Shown: positions 51,415 to 60,302 of the stretch, one piece after another
Layout: every line of letters begins with the position of its first letter
Position numbering within the stretch: the stretch's first letter is position 1
DNA from: JBBQLG01 sp964251665
GTDB taxonomy: Bacteria > Bacteroidota > Bacteroidia > Cytophagales > Spirosomataceae
DNA length: 64,000 nucleotides
Assembly (NCBI GenBank): GCA_964251665.1
Contig: CAXUKO010000015.1
Location: 1 to 64,000, forward strand
Direction of reading: 5' to 3'
Notes under the pieces: generated by a model
Database searches by the model: none
Told to the model about the DNA's origin: nothing
What the model saw: only the letters and a program-made list of their open reading frames with translations
Position numbers and translations under genes: made by a program

Positions 51415-54400
51415 ATGTTTAACCCTATAAGCTCAATTACCTCTATGCGAACAAAATCTACCAAGTTGGTAACCTGCCATGTACGGGAGGATACCCACAC
51501 CACAAGGGCAGGCAGAGCAGTCCGTAGTGCCTTCTGTCTGCTACTTTTTCTGTGCGTAGTTGGCTCGCTGAGTGCGTACGCACAATCGAAAGTTGCCGGT
51601 AAAGTTGTTGATGCGCAGGGATTGGCCCTACCCGGCGTGAGTATTTTAGTTAAGGGCACAACTACGGGTACCGTTACCTCCGCTGAAGGAGACTACTCAT
51701 TGAATCTGGCGAAGGGTAATGAAACCCTGGTATTCTCGTACATCGGGTATATGAGCCAGGAAATACCCGTAAACAACCGCAACGCCATCAATATTACGCT
51801 GACTTCAGACGATAAAATGCTGAATGAAGTCGTCGTAGTGGGGTATGGTGAACAGAAGAAAGAGACAGTAACCGGTTCGGTTGCCACGCTGAAAGGATCG
51901 GAATTGATTAAATCACCAGCCGTTAACCTGACCAATTCCATTGCGGGCCGGATGCCGGGCGTTATCGCCACCAACTCCAGCGGTGAACCCGGTTACGACG
52001 GGTCGGCCATTCGGATTCGCGGTTCCAACACCCTCGGAAACACCGATGCCCTGATCGTTATTGATGGTGTTCCGGGTCGGAACGGCGGTATTGACCGCCT
52101 GAACCCCGCCGACATCGAAAGTATTTCTGTACTGAAAGATGCTTCAGCGGCTATCTACGGATCGCGGGCGGCCAATGGCGTTATCCTCGTAACGACCAAA
52201 CGCGGTAAGAGCGGCAAACCGGAGTTGTCCTACAGCTTCAACCAGGGTTTTTCGCAGCCAACGGTAATCCCGAAAATGGCGTCGGCATCGCAGTATGCTG
52301 AATTAGTGAATGAGATTGACCTGTATAACCTGCCCGCACAGTACTGGAAAGATGCGTCGGCGGCTTTCAAATCAACCGGCAGCTTTACTCGGCCCGACAA
52401 TGGTGCTGTGGTAAATTCGACCTTTAAACCCGCCGATATTCAGAAATTCCAGGACGGTTCTGACCCCTGGGCGCACCCGAATACCGACTGGTTTGCTGCG
52501 GCTTTAAAAACCTGGTCGCCCCAGTCGCGTCACACCCTGCAACTGGTGGGCGGTTCGGAAGCGGTCCGGTATCTGGCCTCGGTGAACTACCAGAATCAGG
52601 ACGGGTACTACAAAAGCTCGGCAACGGGGTATAAGCAGTATGACTTCCGCCTGAACTTAGACGCTAAAGTCAACAAGTACATCAACACGGTTATCGGCGT
52701 CGTTGGTCGTCAGGAAAACCGGTCGTTCCCAACCAAGCCCGCTGGCTCCATCTTCCGGATGCTGATGCGGGGTTACCCCAACAAGCCCGCTTACTGGCCT
52801 AATGGACTACCCGCCCCTGATATCGAAAACGGGGAGCAGCCGGTACTGATTACGACCAGTGCTACGGGTTATGACAAAGATGTCCGGTACTATTTACAGA
52901 GCAATGCCACGGTTAATATCACCAACCCCTGGATTGCCGGGTTGAAATTCAGTGGTAGCGTGGCGCTGGACAAATACCTGCAGCAGACCAAAACATGGCA
53001 GACGCCCTGGTATGTGTATAGCTGGGATTACACCAGCTACGATGCCAATAAAGAGCCGCTTCTGCAGCGGGTTAAACGCGGTCAGAATGATCAGGCAACG
53101 CTCAATCAGGGTACTACGGATCAGTTCAATTCCCTGCTGTCGGGTATCCTGACCTACGACCACGTTTTTGCTGCAAACCATGCCGTGACCTTGCTGGCGG
53201 GTATTACCAAAGAACAGTCGAACTCGAACGGGTTCTCGGCTTATCGGAAGTACTTCAACTCAACGGCTATCGACCAGTTGTTCGCGGGTGGTAGCGCCGA
53301 GAAAAACAACGGCACCCAAAACCTTTGGGAACGCGCCCGGATGAGTTATTTCGGTCGGATCGGCTACAACTACAAAGAGAAATACCTACTCGAGTTTTTG
53401 GGTCGGTATGATGGTTCGTACATGTTCCCGGCTGCCAGCCGGTGGGGTTTCTTCCCCGGCGTAACGGCGGGATGGCGTATTTCGGAAGAAAATTTCCTCA
53501 AGCAGAGTGCACCGTTCATCAGTTCGCTGAAGCTGCGGGCATCATGGGGGCAGTTGGGTAACGATCAGGTATATTTCGGTAACCCATCTGTTTTGCGCGA
53601 ATACGATTACCTGCCCACCTACGCCTACGGTGACCGAGCCAACTCGGCTTACGGCTATGTTATTAATGGCGGGGTAGCGCAGACACTCTACGAAAACGGG
53701 GTGCCGAACACCAAGCTGACCTGGGAGGTTGCCAACAACTCGGACATCGGTCTGGAAGGCTCGCTGCTGAACGGCAAAATAAACTTCGAGTTCGATGTGT
53801 TCCTGAACAAACGGTCGAACATCCTCTGGCGTCGGAGCGCATCGATTCCGCAGACAACGGGAGCCACGCTGCCCGCCGAGAATCTCGGTAAAATCACCAA
53901 CAAGGGCTACGAATTCAAGATTGGCTACAACGGTCAGGTGGGTGATCTAAAGTACAACGTCGGCATAAACGGTGGCTACGCCAAGAACAAAATCACGTTC
54001 TGGGACGAAACCCCCGGCGCGCCGGAGTGGCAGCGGTCAACGGGTAAGCCGATTCCGAGCGACGTGAATAACCCGAACGATCCGAACAGCAGCCTGCTGT
54101 ATCAGTACGACGGCATTTTTACCTCGCAGGCTGATATTGATGCCAACAAACTGGATTACAGTGGCGTAGGAGCCAGCCTGCTGCGTCCCGGTGATATGAA
54201 GTACAAGGATATCAACAATGATGGCAAGATCAATGGTGATGACCGCGTGCGGGCCGATAAGAACAACAAGCCGACGTTTCAGGGTGGCCTTACGGCTGGT
54301 CTGCGCTACAAAAACTTCGACCTGAGCATTCTGTTTCAGGCCTCAACGGGTGGGCAGATATTCCTGCAGACGGAGTCGGGTACGATTGGTAACTTCCTGC

Positions 54401-54735
54401 AATACAGCTACGATCACCGCTGGACGGTGGATAAGCCAAGCACCGTTGATCCCCGCATCGTTGACCGCAGCAACCAGTATTTCTCGAACGGTAATACCTA
54501 CTGGCTGCGGAATACGGACTACGTCCGTCTGAAAAACCTCGAACTGGGCTACACCCTGCCGGGCACCCTGGCAGGCCGGATTGGCCTGAACAACCTGCGG
54601 CTGTACGTGAATGGCCTGAACCTGTTCACCATTTCGCACATGAACGGGATATTCGATCCTGAATCAACCAGTGGCAGCGCGCAGTATTACCCACAGGCCC
54701 GGGTTATCAACACAGGTTTGTCGGTAAGCTTCTAA
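51415..54735 (+). CDS. SusC/RagA-family TonB-dependent outer-membrane transporter
   Basis: 1106 aa from the ATG at 51415; an ATG at 51445 (MRTKSTKLVTCHVRED) is an alternative. The signal region SAFCLLLFLCVVGSLSAYAQ sits unusually far in (about 42-61). Then comes a carboxypeptidase-like domain (VAGKVVDAQGLALPGVSILV, YIGYMSQEIPV) and the TonB-box/plug transition MLNEVVVVGYGEQKKE. The plug follows (IVIDGVPGRNGG, PADIESISVLKDASAAIYGS), then a 22-strand type barrel ending ARVINTGLSVSF. Function: energised uptake with the SusD partner 9 nt downstream. Expected to be induced by the divergent hybrid regulator. Confidence 0.96.
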   Translation: MFNPISSITSMRTKSTKLVTCHVREDTHTTRAGRAVRSAFCLLLFLCVVGSLSAYAQSKVAGKVVDAQGLALPGVSILVKGTTTGTVTSAEGDYSLNLAKGNETLVFSYIGYMSQEIPVNNRNAINITLTSDDKMLNEVVVVGYGEQKKETVTGSVATLKGSELIKSPAVNLTNSIAGRMPGVIATNSSGEPGYDGSAIRIRGSNTLGNTDALIVIDGVPGRNGGIDRLNPADIESISVLKDASAAIYGSRAANGVILVTTKRGKSGKPELSYSFNQGFSQPTVIPKMASASQYAELVNEIDLYNLPAQYWKDASAAFKSTGSFTRPDNGAVVNSTFKPADIQKFQDGSDPWAHPNTDWFAAALKTWSPQSRHTLQLVGGSEAVRYLASVNYQNQDGYYKSSATGYKQYDFRLNLDAKVNKYINTVIGVVGRQENRSFPTKPAGSIFRMLMRGYPNKPAYWPNGLPAPDIENGEQPVLITTSATGYDKDVRYYLQSNATVNITNPWIAGLKFSGSVALDKYLQQTKTWQTPWYVYSWDYTSYDANKEPLLQRVKRGQNDQATLNQGTTDQFNSLLSGILTYDHVFAANHAVTLLAGITKEQSNSNGFSAYRKYFNSTAIDQLFAGGSAEKNNGTQNLWERARMSYFGRIGYNYKEKYLLEFLGRYDGSYMFPAASRWGFFPGVTAGWRISEENFLKQSAPFISSLKLRASWGQLGNDQVYFGNPSVLREYDYLPTYAYGDRANSAYGYVINGGVAQTLYENGVPNTKLTWEVANNSDIGLEGSLLNGKINFEFDVFLNKRSNILWRRSASIPQTTGATLPAENLGKITNKGYEFKIGYNGQVGDLKYNVGINGGYAKNKITFWDETPGAPEWQRSTGKPIPSDVNNPNDPNSSLLYQYDGIFTSQADIDANKLDYSGVGASLLRPGDMKYKDINNDGKINGDDRVRADKNNKPTFQGGLTAGLRYKNFDLSILFQASTGGQIFLQTESGTIGNFLQYSYDHRWTVDKPSTVDPRIVDRSNQYFSNGNTYWLRNTDYVRLKNLELGYTLPGTLAGRIGLNNLRLYVNGLNLFTISHMNGIFDPESTSGSAQYYPQARVINTGLSVSF

Positions 54736-54744
54736 CCCTACTTC

Positions 54745-56601
54745 ATGAATTCTATGAAAAATACTCTAAAATACCTGTCTGCTGCCTGCCTTTCGGGCGT
54801 AATGCTGACTGCCTGTAACAGCGATTTCCTGAATACGCAACCCCTGGATAAAGTAGCTGCCGTGTGGACCGATCCGGCGCTGTCGGAAGCTTTCGTAACC
54901 GACGTCTACAACGGTTTGCGGAACGGGGTACTCGACCAGATGAATTTCGACTGCCAGACCGACAACGCCCTGTACAGCTTCGGTAAGCAGGACGTGAACG
55001 AGGCTAACGTAACGCCATCAAACGTAGGCACCATTCCGGTGCAAACCGAGTGGGGCGAAATGTACGCCCGGATTCGGTCGGCCAACATCGCCTTAGCCAA
55101 TCTGGCACAGCCCAAATTTGATAATACCGGTAATATTGCCGGGCGGTTACGGGGCGAGATGTATTTTATGCGCGCTTACTTCTACAATCAGTTGCTGCGC
55201 TACTACGGCGGTATTCCACTGGTTAAAACACCGGCTCAATTAGACGCGCCTGACTTTACCATAGCCCGGAATACCTACGAAGAGTGCGTAAACTTCATTG
55301 TTACGGATCTGGATTCGGCAACTGTACTGTTAAACGGCAAGGCAATGGCCAGCGGCCGGGCTACTGCCGGGGCTGCCATGGCCCTGAAGTCACGCGTGCT
55401 GCTCTATGCCGCCAGCGATCTGCACGACATTCCAACGGCCAAAACCAAATCGACGGTGATTGCCAGCTTTGCCAAGCCCGAACTGCTGGGCTACGTCAGT
55501 GGCGACCGCATGGCCCGCTGGCAGAAAGCTAAAGCTGCGGCCAAAGCCGTTATCGATCTGAACCAGTACGGCTACAAAATGAACCTGTCGGCACCTGTTA
55601 CAGCGACTGAGGGGCAGCAGAACTACATCAACCTGTTCCTGTCACGGAATGGGGGCGAAGCGGATGGTATTTTCCTGAAGTACTACATCCGGGTGTCGGC
55701 CGACGACTGGGGTTCCTGGTATCCGCGTAACAACGGCCCGAACGGTTATCACGGCTGGACATCGAGTGAGCCAACCCAGAACCTCGTTGATGATTATGAG
55801 ATGATGGATGGCACCAAGTTCGACTGGAAAAACCCGGCTCATGCGGCTGCTCCCTACGAAAAGCGTGATCCCCGTTTCTACGCGTCGATTCTGTATGATG
55901 GCGCGCAGTGGAAACCCCGTACGCCCGATGGTGCCGGTATCGACCCCGCCGGTCAGATTCAGACGGGACAGTATGAAGTAGGTACGTCGGCTGCTCCCAA
56001 AACGTACTTCGGTTTAGATAGCCGCAACAGCAGCATCGAGAACTGGAATGGTACCTGGACTGGCTATGCGATCCGTAAATTCATCGATCCAGACCCGAAT
56101 TTGCAGGATCAGAACACCCGCCAGGAAGTGCCGTCGATTCAGATTCGCTTTACGGAAGTTGCCCTTAACTACGCCGAGGCCTGTATGGCCTTAGGGGAAG
56201 ATGCGGAAGCCCGAAACTGGATTAACAAAGTACGTTTCCGCGTGGGGATGCCCGCTCTCACCGAAAGCGGGGCCGCGCTGATGGCCCGGTACCAGAACGA
56301 GCGAAACGTGGAGATGGTGTTTGAAGAACAGCGGTTCTACGACGTCCGGCGGTGGATGATTGCCCCAACGGTACTCGGCAAACAGGCTCAGATTATTAAC
56401 ATCACGGCCAAACTGAAACCCGGTGCTTCGGTTACCACGTATAAGTATAACAAGGATACTCACGTATATACCTACAACGTGCAGGACTTGGGTACGGGTA
56501 AGGAAAACCGGAAATGGACGGATAAGATCTACTTCATGCCGATTAGCCGCGATGAGATAAACCGGAATAGTAAACTGGTTCAGAATCCCGGTTACGAGTA
56601 A
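54745..56601 (+). CDS. SusD/RagB-family nutrient-binding lipoprotein
   Basis: 618 aa; starts at 54745 (MNSMKNTLKYLSAACLSGVM) with lipobox LTAC near residue 24 and FLNTQPLDKV just after. TPR-like helices include GEMYFMRAYFYNQLLRYYGG near residue 137 and FTEVALNYAEACMALGE near 470. The C-terminal part has NVEMVFEEQRFYDVRRWMIA and FMPISRDEINRNSKLVQNPG. Only 9 nt behind the SusC homologue, so translationally linked. It binds the substrate at the surface; the ligand is unknown. A solid terminator follows, which separates the pair from the next gene. Confidence 0.96.
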   Translation: MNSMKNTLKYLSAACLSGVMLTACNSDFLNTQPLDKVAAVWTDPALSEAFVTDVYNGLRNGVLDQMNFDCQTDNALYSFGKQDVNEANVTPSNVGTIPVQTEWGEMYARIRSANIALANLAQPKFDNTGNIAGRLRGEMYFMRAYFYNQLLRYYGGIPLVKTPAQLDAPDFTIARNTYEECVNFIVTDLDSATVLLNGKAMASGRATAGAAMALKSRVLLYAASDLHDIPTAKTKSTVIASFAKPELLGYVSGDRMARWQKAKAAAKAVIDLNQYGYKMNLSAPVTATEGQQNYINLFLSRNGGEADGIFLKYYIRVSADDWGSWYPRNNGPNGYHGWTSSEPTQNLVDDYEMMDGTKFDWKNPAHAAAPYEKRDPRFYASILYDGAQWKPRTPDGAGIDPAGQIQTGQYEVGTSAAPKTYFGLDSRNSSIENWNGTWTGYAIRKFIDPDPNLQDQNTRQEVPSIQIRFTEVALNYAEACMALGEDAEARNWINKVRFRVGMPALTESGAALMARYQNERNVEMVFEEQRFYDVRRWMIAPTVLGKQAQIINITAKLKPGASVTTYKYNKDTHVYTYNVQDLGTGKENRKWTDKIYFMPISRDEINRNSKLVQNPGYE

Positions 56602-56623
56602 AAAAACTGCTTTACCATGCCTG

Positions 56624-56664
56624 AAAAATGTCAGTACTGCTCTTTTGAGTACTGACATTTTTTG
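56624..56664 (+). terminator. Intrinsic terminator after SusD
   Basis: AAAAATGTCAGTAC (56624-56637) pairs exactly with GTACTGACATTTTT (56649-56662), 11-nt loop, with the T-run continuing to about 56663. It lies 22 nt past the SusD stop and would cut the SusCD transcript from the downstream gene. Confidence 0.88.
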
Positions 56665-56696
56665 TTTTATTTCGACAAACTTTACCTGACCCTGAC

Positions 56697-59600
56697 TTGC
56701 GTTATCTACCTGTTCTTACTCATATTCAATACCTGGTGGTTGGGGCAGTGCTGTTGGCTGGCTGCAACCGGTCGGTCAAAAACGAAAGTGCCGTTAACGC
56801 TGCCAGTACCGGTACACCTCCGCTCTTTACGCTCCTTTCCCCCGATCAGACCGGCGTTACGTTCTCCAATAATCTCACCGAAGGCCTGAATACCAACGTG
56901 CTGATGTACGAGTACTTCTACAATGGTGGGGGGGTGGCGGTGGGTGATCTGAATGGCGACGGGCTGGACGATATCTACTTCACCGGTAATATGGTGCCCG
57001 ACCAGTTGTACCTCAACAAAGGCGGTATGAAATTCGTCAATGTGACGGCAACGGCGGGTGTGGCCGGACGCGAAGGGCCCTGGCGAACGGGTGTTTCGAT
57101 GGCTGATGTCAACGGCGACGGTAAACTTGACCTGTATGTCTGTCATTCCGGTAGTGTACGGCCCGAGAACCGCGTGCCCGAACTGTTTATCAACGACGGT
57201 GCCGACGCGAACGGGGTTCCCCATTTCACGGATCGGGCGGCCGAGTATGGACTGAATAAGCCTGCCCAAACCACGCAGGTCGTCTTTTTTGATTATGACC
57301 GCGATGGCGACCTGGATATGTTTCAGCTCAACCACAACCCCAGACTGTTGCCGATACTGGATGTGGCTACGACATCATCGCTGATGAAGCAAACCAATGC
57401 TGAAATCGGCGTTCGCCTGTACCGTAACACCCGTAATCACTTCGACGACGTCACCGATGGTTCGGGCCTGAGCAGTTCGGTGCTCACCTACGGCCTGGGC
57501 GTTGGCGTATCCGACCTGAATGCCGATGGATGGCCCGACATGTACATATCCAATGACTATGGCGTTCCTGATTACTTGTACCTGAATCAGCATGACGGAA
57601 ACCGGCATACCGGATTTCGCGATGTGCTGAAGTCGAGCGTTGGGCATACGTCTAATTTCTCGATGGGGAACGCCGTGGCCGACGTGAACAACGATGCCCG
57701 CCCCGATATTCTGACGCTCGATATGCTGCCCGAAGACAACCGGCGGCAGAAACTGTTGCTGGCCCCCGATAATTACGAAAAATACGCACTCAGCGTTGAA
57801 TCGGGGTTTTATCATCAGCACATGCGCAATATGTTGCAGGTCAGCAACGGCGACGCCCGTAGCGGGGCCGGTGTACCTACCTTTCAGGAAGTAGGGCAAC
57901 TGGCGGGGATTTCCAATACAGACTGGAGCTGGTCACCGCTGTTCGCCGATTATGACAACGACGGCTGGAAAGACCTGTATATCACCAACGGCTACGTCCG
58001 GGATTACACCAATCAGGATTTCCTGAAATACATGTCGGACTTTATGCAGAACCGACCCACCAATCCCCGGCGCGAGGATGTGCTGGAACTGGTGCATAAG
58101 ATGCCCTCATCGAACGTGGCTAACTACGCCTTTCGCAACCGGGGAGGCACCGCCGTTGGATTCGAGAATATAGGGCAGACCTGGGGACTGACGCAGGTAT
58201 CCAATAGTACCGGTGCCGCCTACGCCGATTTAGACAACGACGGCGATCTGGACCTGATTGTTAACAATACCAATCAATTGGCATTCATTTTCGAGAACGG
58301 GGCCACCAAACAGCACCACTACCTCGCTTTGCAGTTAACGGGTGCCGGGGCTAATACGCAGGGCGTCGGGGCAAAAGTGACGCTGTACCGGAATGGGCGC
58401 CAGCAGTTTCTGGAGCAGATGCCCACGCAGGGGTATCAGTCGAGTGTGTCGCCCCGGTTGCATTTTGGGCTGGGTACCGACCCCGTTATCGACTCCGTTC
58501 GGGTGGTGTGGCCGGGCGGTAAACAGCAATTACTCAGCAACGTAAAGGCCGATCAACTCCTGTCCGTGCGTGAAACGGATGCTCAATCGCTGTACCGCCT
58601 GCCCCGCGCTACGGTTCCCCTGTTTCGCGAAACAAAGTCCCCGCTGACCTACGTACACCCGGCTACCAAAACCAACGACTTCAAGCGGCAGCCCCTGTTG
58701 GTTAATGCGCTGTCGTTCGGCGGGCCGTGCATGACCAAAGGCGACATCAACGGCGATGGCCGCGATGATGTGTTCGTGGGTGGGGGCAGCGGCCAGGTCG
58801 GTGTTGTATATGTGCAGTCGGCGTCGGGTCAGTTCAGCCCCTTGGCCCAACCCGCGTTTGAGGCCGACAAAGCGAGTGAAGACACGGATGCGGCCTTTTT
58901 CGACGCCAACGGCGATGGGTTCACCGACTTGTATGTATGCAGTGGCGGCTACGGCGATTTTCAACCCGATGATCCGCGTTTACAGGATCGGCTGTACCTG
59001 AACGATGGGAAAGGTCATTTTACCAAAAGCCCCAATGCACTGCCCGTCATGCGCACGAGCACAAGTTGTGTGCGGGTAGCTGATGTCAACACGGATGGAC
59101 GCCCTGACCTGTTCGTGGGTGGGCGCGTCATACCGGGCCGCTACCCCGAAACACCTCGTTCTTACCTGCTTGTAAACAATGGGAAAGGCGTTTTTACGGA
59201 CGCCACGGCGCAACTGGCCCCCATGCTGGCCACAATTGGCATGGTGACCGACGCGGCCTGGACCGACCTCAACGGCGACCGGAAACCCGAGCTGGTGGTG
59301 GTAGGGGAGTGGATGCCCATTACGATTGTAAGTCAGGCAGACGGGGGCAAGTTCACAGATCAGACCCGCGCCTTTCTGGGAAATGAATACCGGGGCTGGT
59401 GGAATAAATTGCTGGTCGATGATCTCAATAACGACGGGCGGCCCGATCTGGTGGTGGGCAATCTGGGCCTGAATACTCAATGCCGTGCCAGTGACCGCCA
59501 ACCTGCCGAACTGCTTTATAAGGACTTTGACAACAACGGTAAAATAGACCCGATTCTGTGTCTGTATGTGCAGGGCAAATCCTATCCCCATGCCACCCGC

Positions 59601-60095
59601 GACGAACTGCTCGACCAGATCAGCATGCTCCGAAAACGCTTCACTAACTACGACACCTACGCCAATGCCACACTGACCGATGCGTTTACACCTGACGAAT
59701 TACAGGGCGCCAAGCGACTCACGGCCAACTTGTTTCGGACCACCTGTTTCATGAGTACAGCTGCCGGTAAGCTGACCGAAAAGCCTCTGCCAATGGCCGC
59801 ACAGGTAGCGCCGGTATTCACCCTGACAGCGCTGGATTACGACCAGGATGGCCACAAAGACCTGCTGCTCTGCGGCAATACCACGCAGGCACGGCTGCGC
59901 TTTGGCCGGTCCGATGCCAATAGTGGCGTGCTGCTTCGGGGCGATGGGCGGGGTGATTTTTCGGCTGTTCCACCCGCACAAGCCGGTTTTGGGCTGACGG
60001 GCGACGTACGGGCTGTGGTAATGCTGGGCACTACGCTACTGGTTGGCGTAAACCAGCAAACCGTCCGGGCCTATCAGGCAACTAAACAAAAATGA
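56697..60095 (+). CDS. FG-GAP/VCBS-repeat lipoprotein with ASPIC/UnbV domain
   Basis: 1132 aa. No ATG fits; the TTG at 56697 gives RYLPVLTHIQYLVVGAVLLA followed by the lipobox Cys at residue 23, so a TTG start is preferred. At least 13 calcium-binding loops of the type DLNGDGLDDIYF, DVNGDGKLDLYV, DYDNDGWKDLYI mark FG-GAP/VCBS propeller repeats. Between two sets of repeats, near residues 545-610, lies the ASPIC/UnbV domain (GVGAKVTLYRNGRQQFLEQM, VRVVWPGGKQQLL). Proteins of this type follow SusCD pairs in many Bacteroidota and probably bind glycans or partner proteins at the surface; enzymatic activity is unproven. A 73-bp palindrome begins 18 nt after its stop. Confidence 0.9.
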   Translation: MRYLPVLTHIQYLVVGAVLLAGCNRSVKNESAVNAASTGTPPLFTLLSPDQTGVTFSNNLTEGLNTNVLMYEYFYNGGGVAVGDLNGDGLDDIYFTGNMVPDQLYLNKGGMKFVNVTATAGVAGREGPWRTGVSMADVNGDGKLDLYVCHSGSVRPENRVPELFINDGADANGVPHFTDRAAEYGLNKPAQTTQVVFFDYDRDGDLDMFQLNHNPRLLPILDVATTSSLMKQTNAEIGVRLYRNTRNHFDDVTDGSGLSSSVLTYGLGVGVSDLNADGWPDMYISNDYGVPDYLYLNQHDGNRHTGFRDVLKSSVGHTSNFSMGNAVADVNNDARPDILTLDMLPEDNRRQKLLLAPDNYEKYALSVESGFYHQHMRNMLQVSNGDARSGAGVPTFQEVGQLAGISNTDWSWSPLFADYDNDGWKDLYITNGYVRDYTNQDFLKYMSDFMQNRPTNPRREDVLELVHKMPSSNVANYAFRNRGGTAVGFENIGQTWGLTQVSNSTGAAYADLDNDGDLDLIVNNTNQLAFIFENGATKQHHYLALQLTGAGANTQGVGAKVTLYRNGRQQFLEQMPTQGYQSSVSPRLHFGLGTDPVIDSVRVVWPGGKQQLLSNVKADQLLSVRETDAQSLYRLPRATVPLFRETKSPLTYVHPATKTNDFKRQPLLVNALSFGGPCMTKGDINGDGRDDVFVGGGSGQVGVVYVQSASGQFSPLAQPAFEADKASEDTDAAFFDANGDGFTDLYVCSGGYGDFQPDDPRLQDRLYLNDGKGHFTKSPNALPVMRTSTSCVRVADVNTDGRPDLFVGGRVIPGRYPETPRSYLLVNNGKGVFTDATAQLAPMLATIGMVTDAAWTDLNGDRKPELVVVGEWMPITIVSQADGGKFTDQTRAFLGNEYRGWWNKLLVDDLNNDGRPDLVVGNLGLNTQCRASDRQPAELLYKDFDNNGKIDPILCLYVQGKSYPHATRDELLDQISMLRKRFTNYDTYANATLTDAFTPDELQGAKRLTANLFRTTCFMSTAAGKLTEKPLPMAAQVAPVFTLTALDYDQDGHKDLLLCGNTTQARLRFGRSDANSGVLLRGDGRGDFSAVPPAQAGFGLTGDVRAVVMLGTTLLVGVNQQTVRAYQATKQK

Positions 60096-60113
60096 GATTT
60101 GGCATCCCCGGTT

Positions 60114-60186
60114 TTTTGTCATCCTGACGGAGGAAGGATCTTAGAGAATTGGTAGCTAAGATCCTTCCTCCGTCAGGATGACAAAA
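60114..60186. repeat. 73-bp nested palindrome, copy 3
   Basis: Arms 60114-60144 and 60156-60186 pair over 31 bp around an 11-nt loop. The arm begins TTTTGTCATCCTGACGG and ends GGATCTTAG, with the internal ATCCT-N9-AGGAT pair. Outside the arms CCGG occurs on both sides (60108-60111 and 60187-60190). The right-hand end, GATGACAAAACCGG (60177-60190), recurs at 60204-60217 and, shortened, at 60221-60232. Confidence 0.95.
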
Positions 60187-60302
60187 CCGGAACGAAAAAG
60201 TAAGATGACAAAACCGGGAGTGACAAAACCGGGATGATAAAAATTGAAGCACAACAAAACCATTAATCAACTACTTACTGAGTTAATCCTTTCTTTAGCA
60301 CT

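Noticed and set aside
56662..56889. 75-codon ATG frame at the start of the FG-GAP lipoprotein gene
   Set aside because: It is out of frame with the FG-GAP protein and ends after 75 codons; its hydrophobic start merely reads the same signal-peptide DNA in another frame.
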